Source: Acidobacteriota bacterium (GTDB taxonomy: Bacteria > Acidobacteriota > UBA6911). Taken from it: a stretch of 51,246 nucleotides of DNA. Location: contig JAFGIY010000040.1 of NCBI GenBank assembly GCA_016929335.1, positions 1 through 51,246 on the forward strand, written 5' to 3'. Under the pieces are notes generated by a model, which saw nothing but the letters and a program-made list of their open reading frames with translations, did not search any database and was not told the DNA's origin. A program made the translations under genes and the position numbers. How positions within the stretch are numbered: position 1 is the stretch's first letter; each line of letters opens with the position of its first letter. Shown piece after piece: positions 48,040-51,246 of the stretch.

Positions 48040-49733
48040 CAAGCAACCAGTGTCCGTGGGGTCATGAGGGCGATAAGGCAGGCTGCTACGCCTCCTCCCA
48101 CTCCCCCCTGAAACAGAGAAATTCCATTGAGTCCGAAGACGGCAAATGCGAGGGATCCTCCGGCCAGAATCCCAGCCAGAAGAAATCCCGCAAAATTAGC
48201 GCTCCATGCCCTTCCACGATTCAGGATGGCCATCCACCGCATGCCCTTCATAACGGCGATGCCGACGACAACAGTAAGGCCGAGGCTCAGAAGCAGCTTT
48301 CCAGGAGATTGGCTTCCCATCTCTCCCGAAGTGAAGGAATGAAGCGTCATCAGTTTCATCGTGAACGCGGCGATCGGCGCCATGATGGCCATGCTCACAA
48401 ATGAGAATCCTGCCTTGAGGTAGCCTGTTTCGGCGCGCAGCGTCCCCTCAGCCATCATGCCGGCGCCTCCCACCGGCGAAGGAGCGCAGGAAGCCGTAGC
48501 GTTGATGATAAAGGCTGCCATGACTATGGCCAGCTGCTCCCAATTGATCAGGTTGAACTGGGCGGGGCCGAACAGGTAAAGCACGGGCACAAGCGCCGCG
48601 ACGAGGATACGGGAACAAGCCAGGGGAATAATCGTCTGAAGCTGGACGAAGATCGCAAGCATCCCCGCCACGCCGAGAAGGGCGAATTGGGACAAGCCGT
48701 TCATAATTGAGCCCAGAGCATCAAATCCTCCGGTGGCGGCCAATGCTCCGGCGGCCATGAAGCCTGCGATCATCGCGGATGCGGGAAGGAGGATGATGCC
48801 GCCCATGAGCGCCTCTGTGGCTTTAAAAAATCCCCTCTTTAAAGCAAGGATCACGAGCATCAAGAGCGCCGCGGCGACCAGCACGCTTTGCACAGGCATT
48901 TTGCCCAGCGGTTGAAATAGGGATATAAGAAGCGCCGCAAAGAAAATGAGAAGGCTTATATATCCTGTGAGCGGAGGGCGGATTTCGGGAGCCGCCGCTT
49001 CCCCTGAAGGCGCGGTTTTCGGATCCCTCAGGCTCGATCCTTCCGGATACAACAGCGGCGTAATCATGGCCACGAACAGCGCCATCAGGGATGTTCCGAT
49101 CATGAGCGCAAGACTCTCCGGTCCCCGAAGTATTCCGTTGCTCGCAGTCGGGAAAAAAGCTCCCAGGACTCCTTCGCCGCTCTGGCCCACTCCTCCGATA
49201 GGGGAGGGGCCGCAGGAGGCGAAGGCATTGCGCGCAAAGGCCGCAACCAGGACGATAATCTGATCACGGCCGAGAATCCGCATCCCGTAAGCCCCGAAGG
49301 AGAACAGCAGCGGCAGCATGGCGGCGGCGAGGATCCTTCCGCAGGGAAGCTGTGCAAGCAGGGGAAGATTCACAAGAATGGCCAGCGTTCCCGCCAGACC
49401 CAATGGGGAATTCTTCAGTTTCAGCAGGATCGCTTTGATTGCTTCGAATCCTCCCGTGGCATCCAGGGCGCCTGCGAGAAGGAGACCGGCCAGAAGCGCC
49501 GTGATCGGATGGACGATAATGCCTCCGAGAATTTCGTTCGGAAGCAGAAGGACGGATTCTATCCCGCCGATGAGCAGTCGCTCGATGATCCCGATGACGA
49601 TCATGATCAGCGTGACGAGAACAAGAATCGTCTGGATAGGAAGTGTAATTTTCCGGAACAGAGCCAGGACGACGGTAATGAGAAAGATGGAGAGAGTAAC
49701 GTATCCGATGGAAGAGGATAGGAATTCGGTCAT
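48039..49733 (-). CDS. Internally duplicated transporter-like membrane protein
   Basis: From ATG 49733 (AAGGGTGG upstream; ATGA overlap with the upstream gene) the protein has 564 residues and about 14 hydrophobic segments. Two halves of about 250 residues share motifs in the same order: AGLLLAGALDATGGFEAIKA / AGFMAAGALAATGGFDALGS, then PCGRILAAAMLPLLFSFGAY / ACSRILVAALVPVLYLFGPA, and ASCGPSPIGGVGQSGEG / ASCAPSPVGGAGMMAEG. The ASC.PSP.GG hairpins recall the substrate-binding loops of ion-transporter (IT) superfamily carriers such as GntP, DctM and DASS. A carboxylate substrate would fit the fumarate-reductase-like genes, but this is inference. Confidence 0.75.
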   Translation of the reverse strand: MTEFLSSSIGYVTLSIFLITVVLALFRKITLPIQTILVLVTLIMIVIGIIERLLIGGIESVLLLPNEILGGIIVHPITALLAGLLLAGALDATGGFEAIKAILLKLKNSPLGLAGTLAILVNLPLLAQLPCGRILAAAMLPLLFSFGAYGMRILGRDQIIVLVAAFARNAFASCGPSPIGGVGQSGEGVLGAFFPTASNGILRGPESLALMIGTSLMALFVAMITPLLYPEGSSLRDPKTAPSGEAAAPEIRPPLTGYISLLIFFAALLISLFQPLGKMPVQSVLVAAALLMLVILALKRGFFKATEALMGGIILLPASAMIAGFMAAGALAATGGFDALGSIMNGLSQFALLGVAGMLAIFVQLQTIIPLACSRILVAALVPVLYLFGPAQFNLINWEQLAIVMAAFIINATASCAPSPVGGAGMMAEGTLRAETGYLKAGFSFVSMAIMAPIAAFTMKLMTLHSFTSGEMGSQSPGKLLLSLGLTVVVGIAVMKGMRWMAILNRGRAWSANFAGFLLAGILAGGSLAFAVFGLNGISLFQGGVGGGVAACLIALMTPRTLVA

Positions 49734-50080
49734 GATGCCACCCTTCTCGGGCAGGCGCCATGGCGCGGCCTGGAAAGCCAGGATGATCTCATGATGTAGC
49801 CGTTCGGACCGGGAATCAACGTTACCTCGTCCCCAATTTCGAGGCGGGACACACACATCTGGCAGCCGGAGACGAGGGCCGTGATTTCACCGGCCTCCGA
49901 AGTGGCTACCCGGAGGCGCGCTCCCATAAGCCCTGTAGGATCCCCATCCAATGGGCGGATTTCCCGGATCGAGCCGGTAATCCGTCGGCTGCAACGGTAG
50001 AATTCGGCAGCAATGAAAACCGCTGCCAGAAACAATGTAGTGATCATGAGCATGCTGCCGCCTATACCGTTGTCAGCCAT
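49730..50080 (-). CDS. Small membrane-anchored protein with CxxC
   Basis: This 116-residue protein (ATG 50080; ATG 50053 with AGGCGG upstream is equally likely and gives 107) has one N-terminal hydrophobic helix (LMITTLFLAAVFIAAEFY) and then a beta-rich domain (RITGSIREIRPLDGD, LRVATSEAGEITALVSGCQM, GDEVTLIPGPNGYIM). CQMC at about residues 73-76 could bind metal or form a redox disulfide. It overlaps the NHL gene upstream by up to 19 bases and the transporter gene by four. I do not recognise the family. Confidence 0.65.
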   Translation of the reverse strand: MADNGIGGSMLMITTLFLAAVFIAAEFYRCSRRITGSIREIRPLDGDPTGLMGARLRVATSEAGEITALVSGCQMCVSRLEIGDEVTLIPGPNGYIMRSSWLSRPRHGACPRRVAS

Positions 50081-51030
50081 ACCTTGTCGGCTTCCGTATC
50101 CGAAACAGCCATTTCTCCGGCGCCTGAAATTGCCAGACCGTGAGGAGTCTTGAACATCATTTCGGGCGCTTCAATGAAGCCTAGAAACTTCCCGTTCTTA
50201 TTGAAAACCTGTATCCGGCTGTTGCCGGAATCCGCGACGTAGACAGCGTCTCCTTTACTGTCCAATGCGATGCCGTTCGGCAAATTTAGAAGCCCCGGTT
50301 CCCTTCGCGACGAAGAAAGCCCCCCGAACTTCCGCACGAAACGTCCTTCAAGATTGAATACCTTGACAAGAGCGTGCTTGGAATCCACAACAAAAACCTC
50401 TCCTGCAGGGGAAACGGCGCATGAAGTGGGAAGGCGGAACTGGTCGTTCGCATCTCCGAGTTCTCCAAAAACTCTCTTAATCACACCCTCAATCGAGAAA
50501 ACCTGGATGCGGTGATTTCGTGTATCGGCAATGAAGATTTCATCCCTAAAAATGCAAATGCCGGCGGGACGGAGGAAGAGCCCGCTCTTTTTCCCGAGCG
50601 CGCCGAAAGGTTTCATGAATGCCCGGGCGCCAAGATCAAATCGTTGAATCCGCCCATTGTTGCTGTCCACGATATATGCGATGGATCCGTTTACGGCAAT
50701 CCCCTGAGGCCAGTTGAATTGTCCTATGGCGGTGCCGACCGACAGCAGTGTGCCGGATTCCTCTGCTTCCGCTTTCTTCTGCAAAAGTCCGTAATTCCCG
50801 TTTTTTGAAATGAATGTAACAAGTATGTTCCCGTCTGGAGTCCATGCAGGAAACTGGGGTGCGGGTATATCCAGGAAACGCTGCGGGAGAGCTGCGCCGA
50901 TTCCTCTTTTAGGGGACAATAGGACAAGCCCCGAGAGAGCCAGGGCAACTGCTCCCTTCAGGTTTTGATTAAGGAAAACACGCCTTGAGACAGGCGGCGA
51001 ATGAGTAGGGATCTTCATTTCCGCAACCAT
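50062..51030 (-). CDS. Tat-exported NHL-repeat (beta-propeller) protein
   Basis: This 322-residue protein has a Tat signal, SRRVFLNQNLKGAVALALSG. The mature part consists of NHL repeats: FNWPQGIAVNGSIAYIVDSN, LRPAGICIFRDEIFIADTRN, RLPTSCAVSPAGEVFVVDSK, NLPNGIALDSKGDAVYVADS, KTPHGLAISGAGEMAVSDTE, each followed by an IQVF- or VKVF-like strand. It probably forms a six-bladed propeller that binds another protein in the periplasm. It is the first gene of the minus-strand operon. ATG 51018 is another possible start. Confidence 0.85.
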   Translation of the reverse strand: MVAEMKIPTHSPPVSRRVFLNQNLKGAVALALSGLVLLSPKRGIGAALPQRFLDIPAPQFPAWTPDGNILVTFISKNGNYGLLQKKAEAEESGTLLSVGTAIGQFNWPQGIAVNGSIAYIVDSNNGRIQRFDLGARAFMKPFGALGKKSGLFLRPAGICIFRDEIFIADTRNHRIQVFSIEGVIKRVFGELGDANDQFRLPTSCAVSPAGEVFVVDSKHALVKVFNLEGRFVRKFGGLSSSRREPGLLNLPNGIALDSKGDAVYVADSGNSRIQVFNKNGKFLGFIEAPEMMFKTPHGLAISGAGEMAVSDTEADKVWLTTV

Positions 51031-51139
51031 CCATTAATTGAGCTTTTCAAGCCTCAGCGATATATATTCCTAATCCTCATTGCGTTTGCCGATATAGGAT
51101 CCTTTGAAGCGCACTACTGCATACGACCGAAGTGGTTCT

Positions 51140-51172
51140 GCCGGCCGTAAATCCGTCGGATTTTCAGCCGGC
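51140..51172. other. GC-rich hairpin upstream of the redox operon
   Basis: GCCGGCCGTAAATCC (51140-51154) pairs with GGATTTTCAGCCGGC (51158-51172) with small internal mismatches. It sits 7 bases beyond the stop of the partial gene at the right edge and 110 bases before the NHL gene. There is no T-run on the minus strand, so it is a weak terminator at best. Confidence 0.5.
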
Positions 51173-51178
51173 ATGATC

Positions 51179-51246
51179 CTATTTCCTGAGCTCTGCCATA
51201 TCAAATTTCGATCGAATGGCTTCCAGGACGCCTTCCGCTACGGCAA
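51179..51246 (-). CDS. C-terminal end of an unidentified protein (partial)
   Basis: The last 21 codons before the TAG at 51179-51181 read AVAEGVLEAIRSKFDMAELR plus K. The gene begins outside the window. The end is helical and not recognisable. It has the same orientation as the redox operon, but 148 bases and a hairpin separate them. Confidence 0.55.
   Translation of the reverse strand, partial: AVAEGVLEAIRSKFDMAELRK

Overview
The window looks like a piece of a bacterial chromosome of moderate GC content. Nothing in it names the organism directly. The full S10-spc-alpha ribosomal block, the bacterial RNA polymerase alpha subunit, GTG/TTG starts after purine-rich ribosome binding sites, signal peptides with an outer-membrane type beta-barrel, Tat signals, a PEP-CTERM type tail and multiheme/NrfD redox proteins point to a Gram-negative, probably anaerobic or facultative lineage. 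Acidobacteriota (including Aminicenantia-like groups), Desulfobacterota, Nitrospirota or a related candidate phylum would all fit; this placement is inference.

Region 1 (1-16432, + strand) runs tuf(end)-rpsJ-rplC-rplD-rplW-rplB-rpsS-rplV-rpsC-rplP-rpmC-rpsQ-rplN-rplX-rplE-rpsN-rpsH-rplF-rplR-rpsE-rpmD-rplO-secY-adk-infA-rpmJ-rpsM-rpsK-rpsD-rpoA-rplQ-ribA. The gene order is standard, except that map is missing between adk and infA and that a GTP cyclohydrolase II gene is translationally coupled to rplQ. Many of the gaps between these genes are filled by an unusual inverted repeat: each arm is 3-5 tandem copies of a 7-base word, the arms flank a unique loop, and the word differs from gap to gap.

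Region 2 (16433-28230) holds mostly single housekeeping genes: a small lipoprotein, recG, rsmD, a sigma-70-like factor, coaD, an M23 peptidase, a small beta-barrel, a lipid kinase, der, an HU/IHF protein, a MerR regulator, tRNA-Pro(GGG), surE and tRNA-Pro(CGG). The heptad cassettes continue to about 25.2 kb.

Region 3 (28185-30579) is a small decayed integrative element. The 3' 47 bases of tRNA-Pro(CGG) are repeated 2.3 kb downstream. Between the copies lie an integrase remnant, a secreted ankyrin-repeat protein, a short W-rich ORF and a HigBA-like toxin-antitoxin pair with a perfect palindrome before the toxin.

Region 4 (30580-38691) is an accessory stretch: a methyltransferase-like protein with a signal peptide, a PEP-CTERM tail remnant, three secreted proteins (DUF4410-like, a triple-repeat protein, an M48 metallopeptidase), a PilZ protein, dodecin, a LysM protein and a multi-pass membrane protein.

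Region 5 (38806-51030, - strand) is a tightly packed 13-gene operon. In transcription order it encodes a Tat-exported NHL protein, a small membrane protein, an internally duplicated transporter-like protein, a 49-residue membrane peptide, a two-cluster ferredoxin, an FMN-binding/ferredoxin membrane protein, a four-cluster FeS subunit, an NrfD membrane subunit, a Tat-lipoprotein molybdopterin-type subunit, a heptaheme cytochrome, a membrane-tethered ferredoxin, a 2Fe-2S/2x4Fe-4S protein and a fumarate-reductase-family flavoprotein. This reads as one electron-transfer assembly linking a Psr/Qrc-like quinone module to a fumarate-reductase-like enzyme. I regard it as the best candidate for an undescribed system here, together with the heptad repeats.
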